Source: Maylandia zebra (Eukaryota; Chordata; Actinopteri; Cichliformes; Cichlidae). Taken from it: DNA of 64,000 bases. A program made the translations under genes and the position numbers. The stretch spans positions 19,152,878-19,216,877 of the forward strand of contig NC_135174.1 of assembly GCF_041146795.1 (NCBI RefSeq), written 5' to 3'. Within the stretch, counting starts at the first letter, position 1; each line of letters opens with the position of its first letter. Of the stretch, positions 1 to 10,068 are shown one piece after another. A model generated the notes under the pieces. It searched no databases. It was not told the origin of the DNA and saw only the letters and a list, made by a program, of their open reading frames with translations.

Positions 1-435
1 CAAAGGTTGCGACGTCTTCTGCTACTACACCATAGTATACAATGTCCATGTCACTGTAGTAGCCAGCTCCAGTGTCCACGTTGTTCCATGTCCCCTCTGC
101 TGCATTCAGGATGTGCGTAATTCCCAGCTTCTTCAGTGTGTACTTGTCCTTTGCAGTGTCCCTACAAGAAGCCAGTGTCAGTATCATTTTAATCCTGTTA
201 TTTTTATTCAGTTTAGACATTTTATGCTTTTATAAAACCTTTTTCTTACTTACTCATCGCCAATAAAGACATTAGGCCAAACCTCGTTGACATGAGTGTA
301 AGCCACACTCCCTCGGTTGAGGATTTTCTCCAACTCATAGCCCCCAGGTGTGGAATAATCATCCACTGGACTGGATTCTTCAGCTGCCCGAGTAACATTT
401 ATCTTTGTGCCAGTCTTCGACTCGCGAGAAGCCAT
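1..435 (-). CDS. dusp29: Dual specificity phosphatase 29 (DUPD1-like), 5' part only
   Basis: Two coding exons are visible: 254-435 (start ATG at 435, in a good AAAATGG context) and 1-161, which runs off the left edge. Exon 1 encodes 60 residues ending in [11 protein letters not shown] and is followed by a GTAAGT donor. Exon 2 opens after a TAG acceptor and continues with [31 protein letters not shown] and [12 protein letters not shown]. The [14 protein letters not shown] and THVNEVWP blocks are those I associate with DUSP29, rather than DUSP13. The exon carrying the HCxxGxxRS loop lies outside the window. DUSP29 is a cytoplasmic, muscle-enriched dual-specificity phosphatase linked in mammals to MAP kinase and AMPK signalling (family knowledge). 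It is the first of five same-strand DUSP genes here. Confidence 0.88.
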
Positions 436-472
436 TTTCTTACCGTGGCTTCCTCTCACACATGATTTATTT

Positions 473-608
473 GCTTAAGGAGAAAAAGAAATGCCACACT
501 TGCTTCTTTATTTTTTCTTATATTCCTCCACCCCTCAAACTACTGTCATAAAAAAAGCACAGTTTTTGCTTTTTTTGTTTTTCACATGCATCTTCAGCAG
601 CACTCACC
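473..608 (-). other. Possible 5' leader intron of dusp29
   Basis: On the minus strand a consensus donor (CGG|GTGAGT) follows position 608, and a pyrimidine-rich acceptor (TTTTTCTCCTTAAG) ends just before 473, 38 bases upstream of the dusp29 start codon. This would place a non-coding exon to the right of 608 and make 473-435 spliced leader. No in-frame ATG was found upstream through this join, so it would be untranslated. Inferred from splice signals only. Confidence 0.35.
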
Positions 609-3521
609 CGGAGATTGAAGTCCTTCGTTTTTCTTCCCGGGAATTCGGTTTTCATCATTCTGGCAGCTGGTTGTGAAGCAGCCCTTGAAGGCAGAACATG
701 GTAAGGTTTTAGTTCTGGCAGGCTCAAGTCAGGGCACAGATTGTATAACCGCTCTGTGACGGGCATCAAATGCAGAGGATATTTTTAGGGCTGTGATGTG
801 GCGGGCCTCTGACCTTTGCTGCCACGTTCTCTGCCTGTGGGGAAAACTTCCACCCAGCCAGTCCCTGCCATCCACTTCTGAACACACAACTTTAATCTCT
901 GCTGCTGGCAGGAAGCTGTGCTTATCCAAACTTTGCACTTGCCAAAGGATACCCATATTCACTGGAGTAAACAGGGCACTCTGAGCTTTTGCTCAACCGT
1001 ACGAGCGAGTCCTTGAAATTGTGTCAGTCTCTCTTAGCCTTTCTGCATATCTTCAGACGCTGGGAGAAGCTGTGTAAGCGAAGCCTCACAACACCCGTTA
1101 AGGATGTTCAGCATCTTCTGGAGCCTCTCGGGGGGCCAAAAGAGAACTGAAATGTGTCAGACTGTTAGACAGATGAGGTTTTTCGCAAGATGGCACACGT
1201 CTTTGATTCCCCATTATATGATATGCACAGTCCATTCAGTGATCTAAATGCAAGCCCCCAAAGTGAGAGTGTGATGATGGCTGTATTGCAGGATGGCTAG
1301 ATGAAGCTGCTAACATGTCAGACAGAGTTTTCACACCATCAAACTCCTTTATTTTTCCCTCATATCTTCCTACTCTGCCATCATTCATTCTGACAGTGAA
1401 ATCATTAAACCTGTGATATCCAATTCCTTTTATTTTGACAGCATCTGTCTCCCAGCGAGCTCTGGAGAGCATCTCTTATTAAGATGGCTTCAGTGTTTCA
1501 TCTCTTTTCAAAGTCTGACCTGAATCTGTATACATGCTCAGAAAGCACGCTGGCATATTTTTGTCATCTTGTATCACGACTCTTTAGACACATCACAGTT
1601 TTAACTGTACGTCACTGGATTGTAGCAGTTAGGACGCAGTATTTTGAGAAATGTGAATAAGTAAGTGGAGCATTGTTTATTTATAAGCATGCACTGTCTG
1701 TGTGTTGTTCCAGTACAGCAGGGGTCTTGATCTTGATTGTGCTGCGCTTAAGACGTGAGCCTAAAGGCCCATGCCGCTGTTTTTTGCACATTTAGCTCCT
1801 TGCGTGCTTTGCCTTACCGGTGAACAGGTCAAGTATGAAGAAGTGGAGAGGAAGATGTTCAGATTTAAAATCTGAATATAATACAGATTAATATAACACA
1901 AATATTTGCTTTTTTTTGTAATTTGCCCTAGTCTGTTGAGATCTAAAGTCTGTAGCACTTTGTGCCAGTGATCAGGAGCAGAGATAAGAGGTGGCCAAGG
2001 GTGGCCCTGGCCCCCACAGAGTTTGCAGGTCACAGAAAAGTCTGGCTACCCCAAACACAACACACACTTTTTGCAAAATGATTTGTCTTCTGTTGTTGTT
2101 CCTACAATAAACAACAGCTTTTTTTTTTGTTTTTAATTAATCAAGGGTTATCGAAATATAAAGGAATGTTATATAGTACTGTGCAAAAGTCTTGAGCCAT
2201 GCCTTCCTTTTTTAACTTGAAAATTGAAAATGGGAACTGCGTGCAGTGAAACATTTGCACACTGAAACGTGCAAACATACATGGAAATATAGTATTTAAG
2301 GCAAAAACGGAATTCCAATGAGCTTCAAAGTCAAAGTATTTGGTATTTAGTCTTTGACACAGTCTGAACAATCTAAGAAAGTCTTCTTGTCAAATCGTCT
2401 CCAGGCCTCTTGAAGGACATTCAAAGCTCTTCTTTGGATTCTGGCTGCTATTTAGTCTGTTCTCTGTCAAGATGATCCCACACTGCTTCAATAATGTTGA
2501 GGTCTGGGGAGGACCAATGTCATGACTGTATTTTTCTCTACGGATATGCTTTTGCTACATTTTACTACTTTTCCCTCATCCTGACTGGTCACAGCAGATG
2601 GCTGCTCTCCACAAACTGGTTTTGTCCATGATTTCCTCTTAAAAAGGAGGTTTCTTTCTCCAAGTGCTTGCACAGAGATCTGTGGCTCATCGGGTTAATG
2701 TGTGTCATTTTGAAGGGTGTTTATCTTGCAATATAAAACACTATTGTTAATAAATAAAGAGTAGTTTATTATTAATAACAATAATAGCAAAGAACCATCA
2801 CTTTTTGTGACGTGTATGGCACTGTTTGAGCTGTGTAGTCCGCCATAGTGAGCAGTAATTGTGCATTCATTTTTATTAAAATTATATAATATTTTAAAAT
2901 TTAGTCTAATCATAAACAGCATTATATTACAATATGAGCTTTTGAAGCAATCAATTACACAGCTCATGCATGAGTGGGCTAATTGACTTTCATACGTTTC
3001 AATTATGGAAAACTGAGAAAAAAAGAAATCACCCAGAAATCTGGAGTGATGGATTCTGGTTTGTAAAATGGAGAATTGTAGTGTGAAAAACACAAAGAGA
3101 TTAAAAAATAAGGCTTGAAATAGTCTTGTCTCAAATACAATGAGGTTCCGTTTGTGTCAAAAATGAACCGAACATGACAGGATTGAAGTCTTTTTAACTT
3201 TCAGCTAACTTTATTTTAGTGTTGACAAACCCTTTCTGACAGGCAGACTGTCTGTGCTGATCGCTCACCTGACAAAACATTTGTCTGTCAGTTCTACTTT
3301 GTGCTCTGCATGTTGTGTGTTTAAGTGTGCTATTATGAATGCTGATGTATCGCTTGACTAAGCTAAGCAAAATCCCATCAAGCCAAGTTGGATTACATGG
3401 TGCTTTAATTCACTTAAGATGCGAGTGCCCGAAGCCACCCAAATGGAGCCACCAGGACGATTTCATCTGCACAGATAATGCCAACTATGAAACTGTCCCC
3501 TTTTTGGCGTTATGTGCTCTA
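609..3521. other. Intergenic, dusp29 to next DUSP gene
   Basis: No coding exon recognised. The short open frames here have no recognisable domain and lack paired splice signals. The only structure I can name is the Tc1-like relic at about 2140-2690, listed separately. Confidence 0.6.
2140..2690 (-). mobile_element. Degraded Tc1-like transposon
   Basis: Read on the minus strand, the segment beginning near 2516 gives PDLNIIEAVWDHLDREQTK, which matches the C-terminal end of a Tc1 DD34E transposase (PDLNxIExxW, including the last acidic catalytic residue). It continues through QPESKEEL-like sequence and then an AT-rich tail ending near GCACAGTACTATATAAC. Several stops interrupt the frame, so it is a non-autonomous remnant. 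A related copy lies at 12850-13740. Confidence 0.7.
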
Positions 3522-4876
3522 CTACGTGAATAGGGATGAGTCCAGCTCGCGGAGCTGTTTCAGAAATCCAACATTTGGGAGGATGTTTCTGTGCCGGCAC
3601 ACAACCTCCACAGCCTCCACCAGTGTGAGCCTTTCTTTGATCATGAGGAAGGCCAGCGTAAGAGCTGCCGAGCGGCTGATTCCCCGAGCGCAGTGGACGA
3701 GCACCTTCCCTGCACGGACAAAAGGCAGACTCTAAAATAAGCTGCGAATTCTGCGGCTCGTTGGGTTAAACACAAACAACAAAGGGATTAATTACAACTG
3801 TGGGCTCAGCTCACGGTGTAACAGTCACAAAAGGTTCTTTTCACAGCAGAAATGATGACATATGATGGCACACACACAGGTGCTGTCATAGCATTAATAG
3901 TGTTTACGTGTCCCTGTAGTAACTGCTCACAACTTTAACTCTCTTTACCATTTTAAATTGATTTTATTTCAAATTATTGTTCTTCTAAATGTTTGTGCAA
4001 TGGGGAAAAATAGAAGCCTTACATTTTTAAAATAAAAGTTAAAAATAATAAAACATTGTGAAATTATTTTAGATTATAGAGAGCAGCTGGAGTCTCCGCA
4101 CACGACCCAGAAGCAAAGGCAATTATTTATGTTTTCATGCATTTAAATATGTGCAACAAAACATAAAATATCATTATTATTTATCATTTTTCAGCTTGAT
4201 GATGCATCATTTTTCTATATTAGGATGTGTTGGACTGTAACATATTATTAAAGCTCAATCCTTATGTGTTTATTTTGTCATGTGTTGCTAAAATAGACTG
4301 GTACCTTTTTGGCTCAGAGCACCATGAATAAAATCAGCAGTCTCACTGAAGAAAGGGCTCAAGTCAAAATCTTTACAGTCTGGTGCTTCTACTCCGTGAT
4401 ACAGTATGCTGGCGTCTGCGTAGAAACCTGGCCCGGTGTCAATGTGCTGGGGGCCATCTGCAGCATTCACCACGTGTGTTATTTCCAGTTTTGCTAACAG
4501 GGTTTTATCCCGAGCTGCAGCTCTGTAAATGACACAGGAGAGGCTATGAGAAATGTCATTTTTAGCAATTTTTCTCGCCTGTGTGCAGCTCCGGAAGCAT
4601 ATGTGTGTAAATGCATCACCGGTGACTCAAATGTACAGATTTTATATTTGTCCCATCAGTTGGCCAAATACACTTGTTTGCAGCGACAGTTTCACAATCA
4701 GATCACCATATTGCAGTTAGGGGCCCCCAAAGTGAGAATGTCACTTACGCATCTCCGATGTAGAGGTTGGGCCAAACCTCGTTGACAGCTCCAGTGGGGC
4801 GTCTGTTCTTCAACAGAAGGCTGAGCAGATCGCAGGTGGGTGGTGTCTGATACTTTGGCTCCTCCTTTGAGGTCAT
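3522..4876 (-). CDS. DUSP13/DUSP29-like dual specificity phosphatase (unnamed paralog 1)
   Basis: Three coding exons, 4749-4876, 4305-4522 and 3522-3709, give 177 residues, a normal length for this family. Start ATG 4876 opens [18 protein letters not shown], and exon 1 closes with [12 protein letters not shown]. Introns are GT-AG: the first falls two bases into a codon, the second one base in, as in the neighbouring DUSP genes. The catalytic loop is HCARGISRS, with nucleophile C122 and arginine R128; the likely general acid is D91 in VEAPD. It should be a small cytosolic Tyr/Ser/Thr phosphatase without a targeting domain. It sits between dusp29 and the dusp13b-like gene, where human has no separate gene that I know of. 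It may be a fish-specific duplicate or a lineage lost in mammals; sequence alone does not settle which. Confidence 0.87.
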
Positions 4877-5322
4877 ATCTGTATCTCTCTCACCTCAGTG
4901 TTTTTATATAATTATCACTTTCACTCAACTCAGTACATAGATAAATAACTTTGCAAGATACTTTATGTTCCAGGATGCAAATGTTGATTATTACTGCTGT
5001 CCTGCTGGTGTTTCTTGCTGCAGGCTTTTGAGACAAACCAACAGCGAATACTAACCTTACTGGTGCGGCTCGCGCTGTTTTACATCTGAGCTGGATATCA
5101 GTGTTGTTTTGAGGCTGAGCCCCACTGGAACGAGACAGCTGAACATACCAGAGACTGGGCACAAGCAGTGTGGACTATTTATTCCTCAGATGACTGTGAC
5201 AGAAGCCAGGCTGCTTGTGCTGTGATAAATTCGACTACTGAGCCGTTGCAGTTTTAATGGTTGTAATAGTGCAAGTGATCCAAAACATGGTGGGGAATTA
5301 ATGTCAGGTTGCCACGCTGAAC

Positions 5323-5381
5323 GAGCTCAAACCACAGTTTGAGCTCAAACCACAGTTTGAGCTCAAACCACAGTTTGAGCT
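5323..5381. repeat. 18-bp tandem repeat, 3.3 copies
   Basis: The unit GAGCTCAAACCACAGTTT occurs at 5323-5340, 5341-5358 and 5359-5376 without mismatch, then GAGCT at 5377-5381. Each unit carries ACCACA, the core of a RUNX-type binding site, so three sites lie exactly 18 bp apart about 450 bp upstream of the start codon of the 3522-4876 gene. The repeat is direct observation; a regulatory role is inference. Confidence 0.9.
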
Positions 5382-5929
5382 ATTGCAGATGGTGTTGCTG
5401 TGTCTCTTTATTTTAAATCATCTGACGAGAATAAATGAATGACTTCCTATTTTGCCTGATGTCGTCGTCAACAAACTATTAAAGTCCCGTCTTTGATTGC
5501 ATAGGTTGCTCCTGTCATTATGAAGAACACAAAGATTATATAAGCTATACTGAGAGTTGAATTTCTGGAGTGAAGGTCTGAGTCAGTATGTTAAGGATAA
5601 TTTAAACTGCTGAGAGAAGCGAACCACACTGTGCTGTTGACAAGACAATCTTTAGGAAAGCGTACATTTAGCAGCTGCTTTTAAACTCTCCATCATATTT
5701 CATGAACTTCATTAGAAAACTGAGTTTTCTGATGGTAAAGTCTGACTTTAAAAAAGTTTTAAAGAAAGTTCATGAAAATACAAAATAAATTCCTCACGTT
5801 TCTGTGTGTGCATTCCATATTATATAGACTAAACAAAATAATAGATGTTTTACAGGTGCAGTAGTAAATATTGGACGGGCAGAAAAAAAAGAAGAAAGAA
5901 GAAACTATTTACAAAACTCTGTACACACT

Positions 5930-6650
5930 GACTGTTTTCATAGGAATTACGAGGTCAGGGCAGCAGCCAGGTGCTGCTAATCAAATGGATTTGATTAACT
6001 GATCATCAGCAGTGCAAGCGCCTCTGTAAAAGCAGGGCTTTGGCAGGCTTGTGTTAACACAATGCCACAGTCTTCTCAGCAAATTCGGTACAATGCTCGG
6101 GGAAGCCTCAGGAAACTCAAGATTTACGTCTCAGACTCCACAGGGCTCAGTTAGGAAAGTAAATGTTAAACTTCATGAAGGCAAATTTTGAAGAAAGGCT
6201 GAACAAAAGTGTTTAGAAAGGCTGTCAGCAGAAAACCTCTTTTCTGTCTGGAAACCTGTGGAACAATGTCTGGTGATGTTTGTCCATAATCCACTGCAGC
6301 AGAAAACTGAACACAGCATATCAGCACAAAACTTCATATCTATTGTGAAGCACAGTGGTGGAGGGCTGATAATTTGGGCTTGTCTTGCAGCCTCGGGACA
6401 TGTACACCTTTCAGTCATTAAGCTGAGCTTGAACTCCTCTACCAAATTATTCTAAAATCAAATATGAGACCATCTGTCTGATGGCTAAAGGTTGGCTGAA
6501 ACCAGACAATGATTCCAAGCACAAGAGCAAATCTACATTCAAACGGCTGAAAAAGAAAAGAATGAAAGTGCTGCGATGGCCCAGTCAAAGGGCTGTATTT
6601 GACTGTATTTGTTAAAGGGCAAGAACTGTAGCATTTGTATGACTCACTGT
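5930..6650 (+). mobile_element. Degraded Tc1-like transposon
   Basis: Plus-strand fragments match a Tc1-type transposase: IVKHSGGGLIIWACLAASG near 6340-6400 corresponds to the KHGGGSxMVWGCF block, and DNDSKHKSKS near 6505-6540 to the DNDPKHTSKS block ahead of the terminal acidic residue. Upstream sequence with GTTAACACAATGCCACAG (about 6053-6070) is the leader seen in fish Tc1 families. The frame is broken at several places, so no active protein is expected. Confidence 0.72.
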
Positions 6651-7121
6651 CAAGTAAACATTGTAGTGTAATCTGTGACTGTATAACTCACTGAGTGCAG
6701 TAACTTTTCTGTAGTTTCTCAAACACAAATGTAACTGTTTTGAAGCTTTTTAAAGGCTTTGACTGCAGACAGGAGACACAGGCACAGATGGGGAAGAATT
6801 TCAACAGTTAAACACAAATGTAATCTTCTTTGTGTTTTGTGTTAATTCTGATTTTGTAACCTTAAAACCTCACAGTCGTCCTTTTGTGTCATACTTTTGG
6901 GTATTTTGAGCTGATAATTTAAGCACGTTTTGTTCATATAACTTAATTGTTAATGTTTAAAAATCACTCTTCATCAGGTTATTAAATTTTCTTACCTTGA
7001 AGCCCTTTAAATACAGCTGAAGTACCTGTTCATTACAAAAACATTATCACTGTAATAGCTTTTTAACACTCAGATATGGACAGGGGTCAAAAATATTATC
7101 CAAATTTATGGGCCGAAGGAT

Positions 7122-7127
7122 TTTATT
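7122..7127 (-). terminator. Polyadenylation signal next to the dusp13b-like stop codon
   Basis: AATAAA on the minus strand begins one base after the TAA stop codon (7131-7129), giving an unusually short 3' UTR if used. Confidence 0.55.
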
Positions 7128-7128
7128 T

Positions 7129-10068
7129 TTACGTCCGCCCGTTGAAGCTCCTGGATAATCCCTGGCAGTGGAGCTTTGTGTCCAGTGCTCGGAGCTGCTC
7201 CAAGAACCCGTTATTGGGAGAAATGTTCCTGTTGGCGCCCACAGCTTTGATGGCGTCCACCAGAGTCATGTTCTCATGGATCATCAGGTAAGCCAGAACC
7301 AAGGTGGATGAGCGGCTGAGGCCCATTGCACAGTGGACGAAGACTTTACCTGCCAGTCAGAAGGCAGAAAATCAGACTTCCTGTGGATCATTTCAGAACG
7401 CAGCAGCCCACCAGCCTACAGCAATCAGTGGATTATTGTTGTAAAGTTTGTTCTAAATATCTAATTTGTAACTCCTCTGTGGATTAAAAACCGTGCACAT
7501 CACAGGGAGGAGTACTTCTTACTCCCGACTAAAAGTTTTCAACAATGTTGCAACAAATGTTTCTACACACGGTAATCCCTGGTTCCTTATCAGGCCTGAG
7601 GATTAGGGCGCAGAGGAGCGCGTAATTGAACTGTCTTGGCTTCTGTGTATTTCTGCCGGGGATTACTGTAGGCCCCGCCACACACTGGAGCCCCCGATCA
7701 GCCAGCATGTGAAGAAGGAGGCCTCATCTTATTACTGTCATGTCAGATACTGACTTCACTTTGCATAACGGGCCAGGAAAGCACAGGCCACAAACATAAT
7801 TGTGTAATTTCCATGTCCAATAAAAGTGTTGCTTACAAATTGCCAGGGCAATCCATTTAAAACCAATTTTCCTGGCCGAGGTCTGAGCTTATGAGAAGAT
7901 TACCATGGGGGAAAGATATTAGCTTGATATTATGTTTAGTGTTTGATTTGCATTTTAATGACTGATACAACTGGGGTCTGCTGTAAATGGGAATTGACTG
8001 ACAAATGTTTCTCTGCCTTGGCTCGTCTTCCCCGAGTTAATGTGTGAAAACGATGAAGGATACCTTGAGCGCTGTGAGAGCGCCTCACCTGTGGGAGAGC
8101 TCAAAGCGCTCTTGATGAAATTGGCCGCTGGGTAAAAGAAGGGACTCAAGTCAAAGGATGGCATGTCAAAAGCTTCGACTCCATGATAAGTGATGGCGGT
8201 GTCTCGGTAGAAGCTGGGCCCTGTGTTCACATTGAACTTCCCATCAGCTGCATTAAGCACGTGGGTGATGCGATGAGCCTGGAGAGTCCTTTTGTCTTTG
8301 GCTGCGTACCTAAAGGGAAAAATTACAATTATCTCTGCAATCAAACGAGACAAATGATGAGGATAATGCAAAGAAAGCTAACTCGAGGAGAAGAAGGAAG
8401 ATGGCAGGCAGTGGGGGAAAATGTAGATCATTAGGTTAATTAACTGAATTGTTATAATATTACATTTTATTATGAATGATACAGAGAGACTGCACAGTGC
8501 AGTGCACAAGACGCAGTCCCTGTTTTTTGCCCTTTAAGGGGGTATTTTTTTCCTCTGTGGTTACACATATAGTAATGCATATAATATATCTGTCAAATGC
8601 CCTACCTTATCCTTCTTAGAGTTTAATCAAGATCCCTTCATGCATGATATGAAAAGTAAAGAGTATGTTGTGATGTGAATCTTATGTTTCACTATATCCC
8701 AAAGGTGCTCTATTGGATCAAGATCCGGTGACTGTGGAGGTCATCCGAGTGCAGGGAACTGCTGGAAGCAGCCATCAGAACATGGGTACACTGTGGTCAT
8801 AAAGGGGTGGACACAGTCAACAACAGTACTCAGGTAGCCTGTGGTGTTTAAATAATTCTCATTTGGTATTTAAGGAGACATAACATTACACTTCCACCAA
8901 CAACCTGAACTTTTGATGCGAGGCAGGATGGATCTATGCTTCTAATGATTTTTATGTCCAATTCTGACCCCACCAGCCAAATGTTGCAGCAGAAATTGAT
9001 GCTCATCACACCAGGCAATATTGGTGAGTCTGTGTGAAGGGTTGCTTTCCTGTTTATAGCAGCCATGAGTGTCACCCAGTGTGGTCTTCTGCTGCTGTGG
9101 TCCTTCAGGGTTCCACATGTCATGTGTTCAGAGATGCTCTTCTGCATACCTTAGTTGTAATGAGCTACTGTTACCTTGTTATCAGCTAAAAGCGCTCTTG
9201 CCATTATATTCTATATTCTAACTGTTTTGATCAACAAGACGTTTTCTCCCTACGAACTGCCGCTCACAGAATATTTTCTCTGTCAAAACTAGAGACGGTA
9301 CTGTAATCACAAGCCCAGCCCATCTGGCATGTCCTATGCTATGTTCAAAGTCACTTAAATCACTTTTCATCTCCATTATGATGGTCACCTTGAACTTTAG
9401 CAGGTCTTGTTGACTATGTCTGTATGCCTAAATGCACTAAGTTGCTATCACTTGATTGGCTGATTAGATAATTGCTAACAATTAGCAGGTGTACCTAAAT
9501 ATTCTATGATGAAGGCAAAAAACTGCCCATGTATCTAAAAATAAAAATAGACAGTATGCTACAAAACAGTATTCATAAAACAGCTACTTTTATTATTGTA
9601 AAGTTGGATGTTAGCATGTTAGCATAAGGCTACGACACACTATTCACATGGGCATTAGCACTTGGATGACTGTGTATACAGTTGTGATGAAAGCTTGTTA
9701 ATGTTTTGCGCATTAGTGTGATAACCAGGTGCTTTTATAAAAAAAAGATCAATTTCAATAATGTAAAAATCATAATGGTGCCTTTAATTACACATGCACT
9801 CACAATCTGAGCCCAATTAAGAGAATACTTAATTACTTTATTACAAAAGCCGGTGGAATTATATTTAAACACATTAGCCATAGTGAATCATTTCAGTAAC
9901 ATGTCACTCTCACATGTCTCCGATGTAGATCCCGGGATGAACCTCATCCAGATGGTTACTGGTCCCTTTTTTTGTCCACATCAGTCTCTGAAGCTCTGAA
10001 GCTGGGGGGGTTTCATACCGGCCTTCTGCCCCCTCAGGGCTCGCCAGGCAGCTGAGGCCTCTGGGCAT
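7129..10068 (-). CDS. dusp13b: Dual specificity phosphatase 13B-like (TMDP-like)
   Basis: Three coding exons, 9914-10068, 8089-8309 and 7129-7349, give 198 residues. Start ATG 10068 is the first methionine after an in-frame stop. Exon 1 runs [18 protein letters not shown] to [13 protein letters not shown]; exon 2 opens [20 protein letters not shown]; exon 3 carries [20 protein letters not shown] and [14 protein letters not shown]. The loop gives C132 and R138, with D100 as likely general acid. HCAMG-SRS, ENMTLV-AI and NI-PN-GFL agree with human DUSP13B (TMDP) as I remember it, better than with DUSP13A. Mammalian TMDP is a testis phosphatase. One oddity: the usual tryptophan of DEVWPN is histidine here (DEVHPG). 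The poly(A) signal almost touches the stop codon. Confidence 0.87.
8680..9515 (+). mobile_element. Non-autonomous DNA repeat ending in GGTGTACCTAA
   Basis: The block holds CCAAAGGTGCTCTATTGGATC, GTGTCACCCAGTGTGGTCTT and GATTGGCTGATTAGATAATT, and ends at CAGGTGTACCTAA. This matches a fish repeat whose ends read CACTCACYGGCCACTTTATTAGG. Related copies are at 50731-51182 and, fragmented, at about 28030-28945. I see no transposase. It starts about 370 bp beyond the end of the 8089-8309 coding exon and lies wholly in intron 1 of the dusp13b-like gene. Confidence 0.6.

Larger units (their letters stand above)
4877..7128. other. Intergenic, between the second and third DUSP genes
   Basis: No coding exon seen. 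It contains a short 18-bp tandem array (5323-5381) and a Tc1-like relic (about 5930-6650), both listed separately. The rest is AT-rich sequence in which I see nothing else. Confidence 0.6.

Noticed and set aside
436-459. Extended N-terminus of dusp29 (RGSHGKK before MASR)
   Set aside because: It would begin at a GTG codon, not ATG; the ATG at 435 has a better context.
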